Shown: in pieces, positions 44,602-53,944 of the stretch
Position numbering within the stretch: the stretch's first letter is position 1
How the letters are laid out: each line of letters opens with the position of its first letter
Source: Bacteroidota bacterium
GTDB taxonomy: Bacteria; Bacteroidota; JABWAT01
Assembly: GCA_023151185.1 (NCBI GenBank)
Contig: JAKLJL010000002.1
Location: 186,001 to 250,000 of the forward strand
Length of the DNA stretch: 64,000 bases
Direction of reading: 5' to 3'
The notes under the pieces: model-generated
The model's input: the letters and a program-made list of their open reading frames with translations, nothing else
Database searches by the model: none
Told to the model about the DNA's origin: nothing
Translations under genes and position numbers: made by a program

Positions 44602-45876
44602 TTAAACAAAAAGAGCAATCAGCAAATAAAAGATGATGGCTGTGAAAATCATCGAAAGCGGAATGGTAATAAACCAGGAAGCCAGAATGTCACGGATGAT
44701 TTTTCCGTTGATATTGGCCATTCCTCTTGCAAACCCGACCCCAATCACTGCACCGACAAGGGTATGAGTGGTCGAAATGGGCAGGCCCATATAGGAACAG
44801 ACCAGAACAGTCGTGGCCGTTCCGAACTCTGCACTGAACCCTCTGGTCGGAGTCAGTTCAGTGATTTTTTTACCGATTGTATCAATTACTTTATACCCGT
44901 AGGTGGCAAGTCCCAGAACAATTCCCCCGCCTCCAAGGATTAGAGCCCACATAGGGACCTGTGATTTTGCCGAAATGGCACCTGTTTCGATTACAGAAAT
45001 TATACCGGCAAGCGGGCCAACTGCATTGGCGACATCATTTGCCCCATGTGCGAATGCGACGTAACAGGCAGTCAGAATCTGCAGATATTTAAAAACAGTT
45101 TCAATCTGGTTAAACTGTGTTTTGATCCCGGTTCCCGTTTGTGATTTATCAATAAAGCGGGCAACGAGGTATTTGGTAAGAAGTGCACCAGCCAGGGCAA
45201 CCAGCACCGACACCAGTAAAACGACAGGGAAAGAGACTTCAAGTTTTACATTTTTCATGCCCTTGTACACCACCGACAAGGCAAGAATAACCAACACAGC
45301 AAACACCATGTAAGGCGTGTATTTTTTAAGATTTTCAGCCGGCGTATTGCTTTGATAGAATGTTTTCTGAACGATCAAAAACACCACAAAAGCCAGAAGA
45401 GCCCCTGTTACCGGCGATACAATCCAGGAAAAAACAATCGGAACCAGTTGCCCCCAGGATACCATCTGGAGACCATTTCCGCCAATCCAGAAGCCCGACA
45501 CAATTCCGGCACCAACGACAGAGCCCACTATCGCATGGGTTGTGGAAACCGGCCACCCAAAAAAAGTTGCAACGTTAATCCAGATTGCGGCCCCTACCAG
45601 TGCAGCAATCATTCCCCACATGAACAGGTGCTCGTGGCCGTCGAACATGTGAATATCAATAATCCCTTTAGAAATGGTTTCTGTAACTCTTCCGCCAACC
45701 AGTACCGCACCGGCGAATTCGAAAACAGCAGCAATTGCAACAGCAGAAACAATGGTCAGGGCTTTTGAGCCAACAGAGGTTCCAAACGCATTTGCAACAT
45801 CATTTGCCCCGATATTCCAGGCCATATAAATTGAAACGATTATGGCGGTATAAAAGGCTATGTTCATTACGTCCAT
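44602..45876 (-). CDS. pit: Low-affinity inorganic phosphate transporter, Pit family
   Basis: Inner-membrane PiT symporter, 424 aa, about ten to eleven membrane spans. The two family signature repeats are GANDVANAFGTSVGS (N-terminal half) and GANDVANAVGPLAG (C-terminal half), and GWPVSTTHAIVG / GLPISTTHTLVG are the paired phosphate-site segments. The DUF47/PhoU-like gene lies 50 nt upstream on the same strand, the usual partner arrangement. Confidence 0.95.
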   Translation of the reverse strand: MDVMNIAFYTAIIVSIYMAWNIGANDVANAFGTSVGSKALTIVSAVAIAAVFEFAGAVLVGGRVTETISKGIIDIHMFDGHEHLFMWGMIAALVGAAIWINVATFFGWPVSTTHAIVGSVVGAGIVSGFWIGGNGLQMVSWGQLVPIVFSWIVSPVTGALLAFVVFLIVQKTFYQSNTPAENLKKYTPYMVFAVLVILALSVVYKGMKNVKLEVSFPVVLLVSVLVALAGALLTKYLVARFIDKSQTGTGIKTQFNQIETVFKYLQILTACYVAFAHGANDVANAVGPLAGIISVIETGAISAKSQVPMWALILGGGGIVLGLATYGYKVIDTIGKKITELTPTRGFSAEFGTATTVLVCSYMGLPISTTHTLVGAVIGVGFARGMANINGKIIRDILASWFITIPLSMIFTAIIFYLLIALFV

Positions 45877-45925
45877 ACGATTTCCTGGTTAGTTAACAAA
45901 AAAAGAAAGGTCCGCCATCTGCCTG

Positions 45926-46603
45926 TCAGGTCGGAATCAAAAACACCCGTGTCCGCTTGGCCATCATTTCTGAGGCATCAGCAAGTTCACCAATGTTCTT
46001 AAATAACTGGAACCACATAAAAATGTCGACCGGATCCATTTCCTTTTCGTGAAGGAACATTTTCTGACCCAGTTTATACTGCAGTTTGTCGGCTTCGAAT
46101 TCGAGTTCACCTGTCCGGTCACAAAGTTCCAGAACTTTTCTTGCTTCAAGTCCGCCAAAAGAGGACTCAACCATCTCATCGAGTTCATCAACAATTTTAG
46201 CAGCAGTTGTTGTTGCTTCCAGACACTTGTCGATATAGGTAAAGATATCCTCTTTCAGAAAGGCCGGGACCGAGGTATGGCGGATCGTCACCAGAACTGC
46301 CACATCTTCTGCTGCATCTGCAATATCGTCCTGGGCACTCAATTGTCTCAGAAGATCCTTTTTATCGACGGGAAGAAACATGGAGTCGTGAATTGTGCCC
46401 CGTATTTTGTCTTTAATCACATCGGCTTCATGCTCGGCAAACATGACCTGTTTGGCAATATTTTTAACTTCGTCATGGTTGCCTTCGGCAAGTGCATTGA
46501 ACATCGGCCGGATGAGATTGGTGCATTTATCAACTTCTGCCATGTGGGCCTGGAGCTGATTGAAAGGGGATTGTGTAAATAAGCCGGAGAGAATACTTTT
46601 CAT
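45926..46603 (-). CDS. DUF47 / TIGR00153 PhoU-like protein
   Basis: 225-aa all-helical PhoU-fold protein with the Glu/Asp metal-binding patterns of the group (FAEHEADVIKDKIRG, ELEFEADKLQYKLG). DUF47 proteins are almost always encoded next to a Pit transporter and are believed to gate or regulate it. The distance and order here fit that view. It is cytoplasmic. Confidence 0.92.
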   Translation of the reverse strand: MKSILSGLFTQSPFNQLQAHMAEVDKCTNLIRPMFNALAEGNHDEVKNIAKQVMFAEHEADVIKDKIRGTIHDSMFLPVDKKDLLRQLSAQDDIADAAEDVAVLVTIRHTSVPAFLKEDIFTYIDKCLEATTTAAKIVDELDEMVESSFGGLEARKVLELCDRTGELEFEADKLQYKLGQKMFLHEKEMDPVDIFMWFQLFKNIGELADASEMMAKRTRVFLIPT

Positions 46604-46796
46604 GTGAGCAGACTCCTGAATGAGACTATAAAATTAGGTCGGGAAAGCTATGAAATCAAATCAACCGGGGGATTGTCCGGGGCCAGGACCGGCTGAACCG
46701 GGCAAAAACGGGATTTACCCGTCCGTCCATCAAATCCGGAAGTTGAAAAATCGGAATTTCTTCTGTATCTAGCCGTCAAACCGTAGTGGAACCTGC

Positions 46797-47201
46797 ATGA
46801 AACAGATCCGGATTTTTCTACTAGCCCTTCCCGGGCTTCTTCTTGGGTATCTTTCTGTTCTGGGAATTCCCGGCGATGCCGAACCCTGGTTCTGGCTGGT
46901 TCTGGGCCTGATTCAGGGTACCGTTCTGATCTGGTTTTTCTCCGAAAAAATACTGATTCATGCCTTTTTTACCGGACTTTTAACCGGAATTTTTCATTTC
47001 CTCCTTATTTCCCTTCTGATGGAAACCTATTTACTGAACAATCCGGATGCAGCTCAAACCTGGACAGAAACTGCCGGTGAGCAAATTCCGGAAGGATTTG
47101 TTCTGTTTACAGGTCTTGTGATCAGTGCCCTTTACGGTTCAGCACTGGCCCTTTTGTCCTGGGGAATAGCCAAATTTAAAAATTCCACTCCTGCCGGATA
47201 A
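46797..47201 (+). CDS. Small membrane protein, unknown
   Basis: 134 aa with four predicted membrane helices (about 5-25, 31-48, 54-76, 100-125) and a Glu/Asn-rich loop between the last two. It has no recognised family. TTG at about 46744, 20 nt, TATCTAG could be a weak promoter. It stands between divergent pit genes and the SDR gene. Confidence 0.55.
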   Translation: MKQIRIFLLALPGLLLGYLSVLGIPGDAEPWFWLVLGLIQGTVLIWFFSEKILIHAFFTGLLTGIFHFLLISLLMETYLLNNPDAAQTWTETAGEQIPEGFVLFTGLVISALYGSALALLSWGIAKFKNSTPAG

Positions 47202-47287
47202 TTCCGGCCCAACTTTCCGGTTCCGGGAACCTCCCTTTCTGATATTTTGTACCATCCCCTGAAATCAGACAAGGACACAGAACCGTC

Positions 47288-48106
47288 ATGAAAAAAACCA
47301 TTGTGATTACCGGCAGTTCTGCCGGAATCGGAAAAGCAACTGCACTTTTATTTGCTTCCAGGGGGTGGAATGTAGCTGCAACCATGAGAAATCCCGGAAG
47401 TTCAGCAGACTTATCCCAATTACCGGGAATCCGGCTTTACCAGATGGACGTGACCCGTCAGGAGTCGGTACGGGAAGCCCTCTACTCCATCCTTTCTGAC
47501 TTTGGCCGGATTGATGCAATTGTAAATAATGCGGGTTATGGGGCTGTTGGCCCGTTTGAAGCAGCCTCAGAGGATCAGATCCGCCGTCAGTTTGAAACCA
47601 ATGTTTTCGGCGTTATGACGGTGATCCGTGAAATTCTTCCCCATTTCCGCCAGAATCATGCAGGGATGATAGTAAACATCAGTTCAGTCGGTGGCAGAAT
47701 TACCTTTCCGCTGTACAGTCTGTACCATGGCACCAAATGGGCAGTTGAAGGGTTTTCTGAATCACTTGCCTTTGAGCTTAGGCACCAGGGAATCAGAATC
47801 AAACTGATTGAGCCCGGTGCAATAAAAACGGAATTTTATTCACGCAGCATGGACCTGATTCAGAAGGAAGGACTTACCGCCTATCAAGATTTTGCGGATC
47901 TGGTTTTACCGAATATGATGGCAGCCGGCGAACGGGCACCCGGGCCGGAACTTGTGGCGCAAACCATCTACCGGGCAGTAACAGACGGGAAAAGGAAAAT
48001 CAGATATCCTGTCGGAAGCAGTGCTCCCTTTCTTCTTATGTTAAGACGGTTGATTCCGGATGTGTGGTTTATGGGAATTGTCCGGCGGATTCTGGAAAGG
48101 AACTAA
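47288..48106 (+). CDS. SDR family oxidoreductase
   Basis: Classical short-chain dehydrogenase, 272 aa. Cofactor motif TGSSAGIG (residues 8-15), NNAG (80-83), catalytic Ser (132/133), Tyr146 and Lys150 (YHGTK). The residue pattern after beta-2 (TMRNPGS) with Arg suggests NADP(H). Substrate unknown. The stop lies five nt from the end of the convergent miaA gene. Confidence 0.9.
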   Translation: MKKTIVITGSSAGIGKATALLFASRGWNVAATMRNPGSSADLSQLPGIRLYQMDVTRQESVREALYSILSDFGRIDAIVNNAGYGAVGPFEAASEDQIRRQFETNVFGVMTVIREILPHFRQNHAGMIVNISSVGGRITFPLYSLYHGTKWAVEGFSESLAFELRHQGIRIKLIEPGAIKTEFYSRSMDLIQKEGLTAYQDFADLVLPNMMAAGERAPGPELVAQTIYRAVTDGKRKIRYPVGSSAPFLLMLRRLIPDVWFMGIVRRILERN

Positions 48107-48111
48107 TCCGG

Positions 48112-49041
48112 TCAGTCTTTCAGACCGGAAAAGGATGTCCAACCGGAAAAAATCCTGGCAGCATTTTCCTCTTCCGGATCAGTTGCCGTCAGCCAGGAGA
48201 TGCTGACGCCTTCCTTTTCCATTTTCCTGAACCAGGTTAACTGGCGTTTTGCAAATTTCCGGATGGCCTGTGCAAGCAGGGACTCCAGTTCCGCCAAAGA
48301 AAATTGTCCATCCAGGTAATCCGTCACAAAGCGGTATTCCAGGCCATAAAACCGAAGCTGTTCAGGTTTAAGACCTGCGTTCAGCAATCCCCGGACTTCT
48401 TCAATCAGCCCATTCTGAAGACGGAATCTGAGTCGTTTTTCAATTCTGCTGTACAGGACTTCCCGTTCTGCCGTAAGGCCATAGATCAGAAACCGGTAGG
48501 GGCTGAACGGATTCTTTCCGGTTTCCCCGCCAAACCGGTCAATTTCGAGTGCTCTGATCAGACGTGACCGGTCTGTCAGATCTGTGGTATTGTGGGTTTT
48601 TCTGGATGCATTGAGCCTGGAGGCCAGTTGTTCAAGGCTCAGATTTTCAAGGGTATTTCTGAAATCAGGGTCTTCGGGAACCTCAGAAAACCGGTATCCC
48701 TGTAAAATTGAACTCAGATAAAGTCCGGTTCCCCCGCAGAGAACGATCGAACGGTTTGACCGGGTGATCCGGGAAAACGCCTGTTCGGCTTCTTTCCGGA
48801 ATTCAAACACACTGAATTCATATCCGGGATCTCTTATATCAATGAGGTGAACGGGGATGGATCCTTCTGAATCCTGATAGTCTGCAAGATCCTTACCCGA
48901 TCCGATGGTCATCCCTCTGAAAACCTGACGGGAATCAGCCGAAACAATTTCGCCGTTGATCTGCCGGGCTGCCCGGACCGCCAGAGAAGTTTTCCCTGCT
49001 GCAGTTGGGCCCAGAATCACCAAAACCGGGATCTGGGTCAT
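48112..49041 (-). CDS. miaA: tRNA dimethylallyltransferase
   Basis: Adds a dimethylallyl group to A37 of tRNAs reading UNN codons. P-loop GPTAAGKT (11-18), SADSRQVFRGM, and the tRNA-binding QAIRKFAKRQLTWFRK. The length of 309 aa is normal. Its ATG overlaps the stop of the four-helix-bundle gene by four nt, so the two are coupled. Confidence 0.96.
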   Translation of the reverse strand: MTQIPVLVILGPTAAGKTSLAVRAARQINGEIVSADSRQVFRGMTIGSGKDLADYQDSEGSIPVHLIDIRDPGYEFSVFEFRKEAEQAFSRITRSNRSIVLCGGTGLYLSSILQGYRFSEVPEDPDFRNTLENLSLEQLASRLNASRKTHNTTDLTDRSRLIRALEIDRFGGETGKNPFSPYRFLIYGLTAEREVLYSRIEKRLRFRLQNGLIEEVRGLLNAGLKPEQLRFYGLEYRFVTDYLDGQFSLAELESLLAQAIRKFAKRQLTWFRKMEKEGVSISWLTATDPEEENAARIFSGWTSFSGLKD

Positions 49042-49511
49042 ACTTCGGCAGCAGACTCCTGGGACCCGTCATGCGGGAGGTCTTCCCTGCTGAATTCACG
49101 GTTTCTGACTGGCTGTGTTGCAGTTCGTTTTTCCATTGCCTTGATAAGACCGGTAAACATAGCTGCAGACTCTTCGATTTGCGGATATAAGGGATTGGTC
49201 TTTTTCGTGTAGCCAAGCTGATCTGCCATTTTAAGCAGATATTTAAGTTCATCCAGTGCTTCGGCTGCCTTAATATAAAATTCCATTTTTTCCCTGAAAT
49301 TCCGCTTTTTGAATCCGCGTTCAATCAGAACCGGTACATCGAGTGCTGCATTTTTGGTTCTCTGGGCCAGCCCGGACCATTCACTGATGGGGTAAGCTTT
49401 TACAGATTTCATCACCTCGAGGGTGATAGAATGTACTTTTTGCCAGATATCCAGATCTTCTGCAGTTTCAAGTTTTCTGGTTGGCTTAACTTCAGGTATA
49501 CCTGTTGACAT
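49038..49511 (-). CDS. Four-helix bundle protein (23S rRNA IVP family)
   Basis: 157 aa; the core (DLDIWQKVHSITLEVMKSVKAYP, then SGLAQRTKNAALDVPVLIERG, EFYIKAAEALDELKYLL around gaps) is the S23/IVP four-helix-bundle family (TIGR02436-like). Such proteins were first seen encoded in rRNA intervening sequences, but many are free-standing with no known role. About 20 polar residues are added at each end. It is coupled to miaA, which hints at a role near RNA. Confidence 0.82.
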   Translation of the reverse strand: MSTGIPEVKPTRKLETAEDLDIWQKVHSITLEVMKSVKAYPISEWSGLAQRTKNAALDVPVLIERGFKKRNFREKMEFYIKAAEALDELKYLLKMADQLGYTKKTNPLYPQIEESAAMFTGLIKAMEKRTATQPVRNREFSREDLPHDGSQESAAEV

Positions 49512-49840
49512 GGGATGCTCCGGGAAGTTCAGGGTTTTAGGCCGGGGGACTGGCCGAACTCCTTAAATCGTTGACAGTTGTTACAGTTTAAGACATATTC
49601 TGATTGAATATTACGCTGCAAAGGTAGCCAATCCCGGAAAAAAAAGCTATTCAAACGCCAAACCAGAACTTAATATTAAAACCCTGAAGGCATTTAACCT
49701 GATTTGTTAAATTTGATCAGCCTTCCAAAAGGAGTTTGGCATTTTCTTCCTAATTTCAATTTTTTTCACTATTTGGAAAGAATTATTCACATTTTTCTGA
49801 TGAATTTTATATCTTGAATCCGGGTTAATTTCATCGGATT
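49512..49840. other. 329-nt intergenic region, divergent promoters
   Basis: AT-rich gap between two divergent genes. TATCTTG at 49810-49816 is a possible -7 element for the PhzF gene, the same heptamer as before the PATAN-receiver gene, but no -33 partner is at the right distance. TTGACA occurs at about 49568. There is no open frame of note, strong hairpin or tRNA-like fold. Confidence 0.45.
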
Positions 49841-50743
49841 ATGAGAAAATATTTTCACGTCAATTCCTTCACCACTCAGCCCCTCAGGGGAAATCCATCT
49901 GGTGTTGTTCTCAACGGAGAAAAGCTTTCCGATGAAGATATGCAGCTGATTGCTCGGGACATCAACCTTCCTGAAACCGTTTTTGTTCTTCCCGGGACAA
50001 GTGAAAAATCGGTTTGCAGCCTCAGGTGGTTTACCCCAACTTCCGAAATTTCTCTCAGCGGTCATTCAACTCTGGCTGCCATTCATGTCCTCATCAGAGA
50101 ACGGATACTGCCGGTTGTTGACGGGTTCGTCAACCATCACCACCTGGATTATCAGAAGGGAATTCTGCCCTTTTCTGTTGAACCGCCTGCTGGCGGAGCA
50201 CCAACGGTTTGGATTGGTCTTCCTGTGCCGGTTTTCAAACCCTTCGGAGGCCCGCAGGAAGATATTTTCAGGCATCTGGGCATTACCGACAATGATATTG
50301 ATTCCCGGCTTCCGATCTATATTACAGATACCAAATTTTTAATGATTCCGGTTCTCGGGTTGCTGACCGTCAAGAAAATCCTGCCAAATTATGGACTTCT
50401 CCGGAAGGTCCTTCAGGAAGAATCCATCAGTGGTGTTCTTACATTTTCAAGAGAAACCGTTAAACCGGCTTCTAATTTTCATTCCAGGTTCTTTTCACCG
50501 GGTCTCGGAATCAATGAGGATCCGGTTACCGGAATCACCAATGCGTCTCTGGCAGCCTACTGGCTGAATTATATACTTCCCTCTCCCGAAAACAGAACCT
50601 ATGAATTTATCGGCGAACAGGGATTTTCCATACGGCGTGACGGTGAAGTTACTGTTCGTGCCCTGGTTCAGGACCGGGCAATTTCCAGACTGGAAATCAG
50701 CGGACCCGTCAGAGTTTTTCTGCAGGGCTATTTGGAATTTTAA
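49841..50743 (+). CDS. PhzF family isomerase
   Basis: Diaminopimelate-epimerase-like fold of the PhzF group. Glu45 (LPETVFVLP) matches the catalytic Glu of PhzF at the same position; other motifs are WFTPTSEISLSGHSTLAA and NEDPVTGITNASLAAYW. 300 aa, normal length. No phenazine genes are present, so the substrate is unknown and the name shows family only. Confidence 0.9.
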   Translation: MRKYFHVNSFTTQPLRGNPSGVVLNGEKLSDEDMQLIARDINLPETVFVLPGTSEKSVCSLRWFTPTSEISLSGHSTLAAIHVLIRERILPVVDGFVNHHHLDYQKGILPFSVEPPAGGAPTVWIGLPVPVFKPFGGPQEDIFRHLGITDNDIDSRLPIYITDTKFLMIPVLGLLTVKKILPNYGLLRKVLQEESISGVLTFSRETVKPASNFHSRFFSPGLGINEDPVTGITNASLAAYWLNYILPSPENRTYEFIGEQGFSIRRDGEVTVRALVQDRAISRLEISGPVRVFLQGYLEF

Positions 50744-50809
50744 CCGGATTTCAATCCGGACAATCGCAATCAAATCTGAAAATAACCGACCAAACTATCC
50801 GGAGTACTT

Positions 50810-52864
50810 ATGGAATGGGTATCGAGTGCCTTATTTCTTTTACTGCTGCTTGCAACTGCTGTTTTCTTTTCAAAAAGTGTTTCCAGGCTTATTGCCGGAC
50901 TTCAGACCGGGAAACCCGAGGACCGGTTTTCATTGCCGGGGAAACGGATTCTTGCCACGCTTAAAATTGCACTTGGACAATCCAAAATCATGCGGGAACC
51001 CGGTGCTGGGTTGCTCCATGTTCTGGTTTTCTGGGGATTCCTGGTTTTGGGCATCGGGCTGGCCGAAGAAATTCTGAAGGGGCTTTTAAGTCCCCTTTTC
51101 CCGGTTTCTTTCAGCTTTCTGGGACCCGTTTATTCTGCAATTACCCTCAGCCAGGACGTATTTGCCCTTCTGGTCGGACTTTCTGTTTTTGCTCTGCTGA
51201 TCCGCCGGTGGATTGTCCGTCCGAAACGGCTATGGACCGGAGAAATGGGATTAAAAAGCCAACTGGATGCCACTTTCATTCTGCTTCTGATTCTGGGTGT
51301 AGTTAAAACCTATTTTCTGCAATATGCCTGGCATTACAACTATGCCGGTTTTCAGTTTTCTTCTGAGTGGGAACTCCGCCCGCTGACGGTCTTAATTGCC
51401 AATTTTGCCGGTGACAGCTATTCGGGTTACGCCGTTTTCTGGTGGGCCCACATGATCATTATTTTTTCTTTCCTGAATTACCTTCCCTACTCCAAGCACC
51501 TTCACGTTCTGACTTCGGTGTTTAACGTTTATTTTTCCCGGCTGGAACCCATGGGAAAACTAAAAGGCCTGAAGATTATGGAAACCATGGCCAAAATGGA
51601 GGAAAACCCGGATATGGACCTTCCGGTTTTTGGTGCAAAGGATACTGAAGACCTGTCCTGGAAGCAACTTTTCGACAGTTATACCTGTACCGAATGCGGC
51701 AGGTGTACTTCTGTCTGCCCGGCAAACCTGACCGGTAAACCACTGAGTCCCAGAAAAATTATTACCGATACCCGCCACCGGCTGAATGAGAAAATGCCTC
51801 TGATAACCGGATCGGTTACTCCTGACTCTGCAGACGGCCAGGGAATTCTTTCCAGATTACTGGTAGGCGATTACATTTCTGAGGAAGAAATCTGGGCCTG
51901 CACCACCTGCCAGGCGTGTATGCAGGAATGTCCGGTCATGATTGAGCATGTTCCCGAAATTATTGATATGAGGCGACACCTTGTCCTGAATGAATCGAAA
52001 GTCTCGCCTGAACTTAAAATGATGTTCGATAACCTTGAAACCAAAGGAATTCCATGGGCTTTTAACCCTCAGGACCGGGAAAAATGGACAGAAGGATTAA
52101 CCGTTCCCAGAATTGACGATAAAGGCGGCAAGGTGGATGTTTTGTTCTGGGTCGGCTGTGCCGGTGCCTTTGATGACCGGTATACCAAAGTGACCCGTGC
52201 CCTGACACAAATTCTGAATGAGGCCGGAATGGATTGGGCCATTGTCGGGAAAAAGGAAAAATGTACCGGTGATCCCGCCCGCCGGGCCGGAAATGAACTG
52301 CTGGCTGAAACGCTGATGATTGAAAATATCGAAATGCTAAGTCAGTTTCAGTTTAATACCGTCGTCACCAGTTGCCCCCACTGTTTCAATACCCTGAAAA
52401 ATGAGTATGGTGAATTTGGCGGAAACTACCAGGTTATTCACCACACTGAACTCATCCGGGATCTGATTGCCACCGGGAAAATCAATCTGGCTGATGGGGT
52501 TAAAAGCCGGGTGACTTATCATGATTCCTGCTATCTGGGACGGGCTAACGGTGTTTACGATGCACCCCGTGAAATTTTATCTTTCCTGAACGGCGTTGAA
52601 CAGAAAGAAATGCCCAAAAGCCGGGATAAGGGAATGTGCTGCGGTGCCGGTGGCGCCCGGATGTTTATGGAAGAAACAACCGGTACCCGGATCAACAGTG
52701 AACGGGCAGGGCAGGCACTGGAAACCGGAGCCGAAACCATTGCCACCGCCTGTCCGTTCTGCATGACAATGATGAACGATGGCGTAAAAGCCGCAGGAAG
52801 TGAGGTTCAGGTGAAGGATATTGCAGAATTTGTTGCTGAAGCTCTGAAACCGGGAAAATCCTGA
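50810..52864 (+). CDS. HdrD-like membrane iron-sulfur oxidoreductase
   Basis: 684 aa. Residues 1-250 contain about six membrane helices of the NarI/HdrE-like cytochrome b type. Then two 4Fe-4S motifs (CTECGRCTSVCPANL, CTTCQACMQECPV) and two CCG domains (SCPHCFNTLKNEYG, MCCGAGGARMFMEE). This layout is known from proteins that pass electrons from ETF or acyl-CoA oxidation to menaquinone. ETF genes are not adjacent. All iron-sulfur cysteines seem present. Confidence 0.87.
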   Translation: MEWVSSALFLLLLLATAVFFSKSVSRLIAGLQTGKPEDRFSLPGKRILATLKIALGQSKIMREPGAGLLHVLVFWGFLVLGIGLAEEILKGLLSPLFPVSFSFLGPVYSAITLSQDVFALLVGLSVFALLIRRWIVRPKRLWTGEMGLKSQLDATFILLLILGVVKTYFLQYAWHYNYAGFQFSSEWELRPLTVLIANFAGDSYSGYAVFWWAHMIIIFSFLNYLPYSKHLHVLTSVFNVYFSRLEPMGKLKGLKIMETMAKMEENPDMDLPVFGAKDTEDLSWKQLFDSYTCTECGRCTSVCPANLTGKPLSPRKIITDTRHRLNEKMPLITGSVTPDSADGQGILSRLLVGDYISEEEIWACTTCQACMQECPVMIEHVPEIIDMRRHLVLNESKVSPELKMMFDNLETKGIPWAFNPQDREKWTEGLTVPRIDDKGGKVDVLFWVGCAGAFDDRYTKVTRALTQILNEAGMDWAIVGKKEKCTGDPARRAGNELLAETLMIENIEMLSQFQFNTVVTSCPHCFNTLKNEYGEFGGNYQVIHHTELIRDLIATGKINLADGVKSRVTYHDSCYLGRANGVYDAPREILSFLNGVEQKEMPKSRDKGMCCGAGGARMFMEETTGTRINSERAGQALETGAETIATACPFCMTMMNDGVKAAGSEVQVKDIAEFVAEALKPGKS

Positions 52865-52875
52865 CTCCTTCCACC

Positions 52876-53892
52876 ATGAAAACTTACTGGTGGTTTTTTC
52901 TGGGTCTTTCTTTGGGCTGTTCCCAAACCGGGCCGGACACCGGCCCCGGCCGGACTGACCCCCTTCCCGGTCTTGCCGGCGACCTGACGGAAGACCAGTC
53001 CGGAAAAATGACGGAACCGGTCATCCTCATTTCCTCGGTAGCCTATTATCATTCCTTCCATTTTCCTGAAGACCGGCGGATTACTCTGTCCGATATTCAC
53101 CGCCGGTCACCCGAGGCTTATGCCATCTCCGAAAAAATCAGCAATGTGCCCCAAACCGGCTCAGGGATTGTTCTGGAGTCTTCACCGTCCCTGATGCTGC
53201 TGACCTGCCGGCACATTCTGATTCAGCCGGATACCTTATTTCAGTTTTACTCTGCCAAAAACCCGGACGGACAACCTTACCTCCGGGTTTTATCCCTGAA
53301 ATTCAAAACTACTTTTACTCTGCCGGAATTTTCACATCTCGGCGACCTGATCCTGATCAACTCGGAATCTGAAACTGATCTGGCGCTGGCGGGCATCCGG
53401 AATGTCATTCCTGACAGCAGAAAACCAGATGTCTTTGCCGGTAAAATCAATCAGGTTGGTGGTCTTATATTCGGAACGACTGCCTATCACGTCGGATATC
53501 CGGGTGGAAATAAACAAATTACCCGCGGGCTGACCAGCCCAGCCGGAAAAACCGGGTCTTCCTTTCTCACGGATGCAGTTGTTAACAAGGGGTATAGTGG
53601 CGGACCTGTTTTCGGGCTTGACAGGCAAACCGGTGAGCCGGTATTACTCGGAATAATTCGGGCCGTTCCCATTCACACCGAATGGGTTGCCGCACCGTAT
53701 GAAGAATTTTCTGATTCTGCAGAGTCAGTCGAATTTTCCTCAGGACGGCTCCTGATCCGCCGTCAGACCTTTCCCCATTACGGCACCACTCACATATCCT
53801 CCTCAGAAGCAGTACTTCGGTTTTTGAGCCGGTCCGAATCTGTGCTTAAGGAAAAAGGGTTCAGAATCCCGATTTCTGCACCCCCTTTGTAA
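52876..53892 (+). CDS. Trypsin-like serine protease lipoprotein
   Basis: Lipoprotein (lipobox LSLGC, Cys15) of 338 aa with a chymotrypsin-fold domain. Candidate triad: His113 (LTCRHILI), Asp168 (ETDLALAGI) and Ser241 (GYSGGPVFG). His lies in CRH where TAAH is usual, and a large linker (about 18-95) precedes the domain. There is no PDZ domain, unlike HtrA. It is 11 nt after the iron-sulfur gene and 52 nt before the S9 peptidase gene. An envelope protease; substrate unknown. Confidence 0.75.
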   Translation: MKTYWWFFLGLSLGCSQTGPDTGPGRTDPLPGLAGDLTEDQSGKMTEPVILISSVAYYHSFHFPEDRRITLSDIHRRSPEAYAISEKISNVPQTGSGIVLESSPSLMLLTCRHILIQPDTLFQFYSAKNPDGQPYLRVLSLKFKTTFTLPEFSHLGDLILINSESETDLALAGIRNVIPDSRKPDVFAGKINQVGGLIFGTTAYHVGYPGGNKQITRGLTSPAGKTGSSFLTDAVVNKGYSGGPVFGLDRQTGEPVLLGIIRAVPIHTEWVAAPYEEFSDSAESVEFSSGRLLIRRQTFPHYGTTHISSSEAVLRFLSRSESVLKEKGFRIPISAPPL

Positions 53893-53944
53893 TCCGGTTT
53901 CCCAGGGGCTTATCTTCACCTTCTTTTTACCGGCAGGACTTTCA

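Noticed and set aside
49512-49840. Possible small RNA or tRNA in the large gap
   Set aside because: No cloverleaf, GC-rich hairpin or T-tract could be found on either strand.
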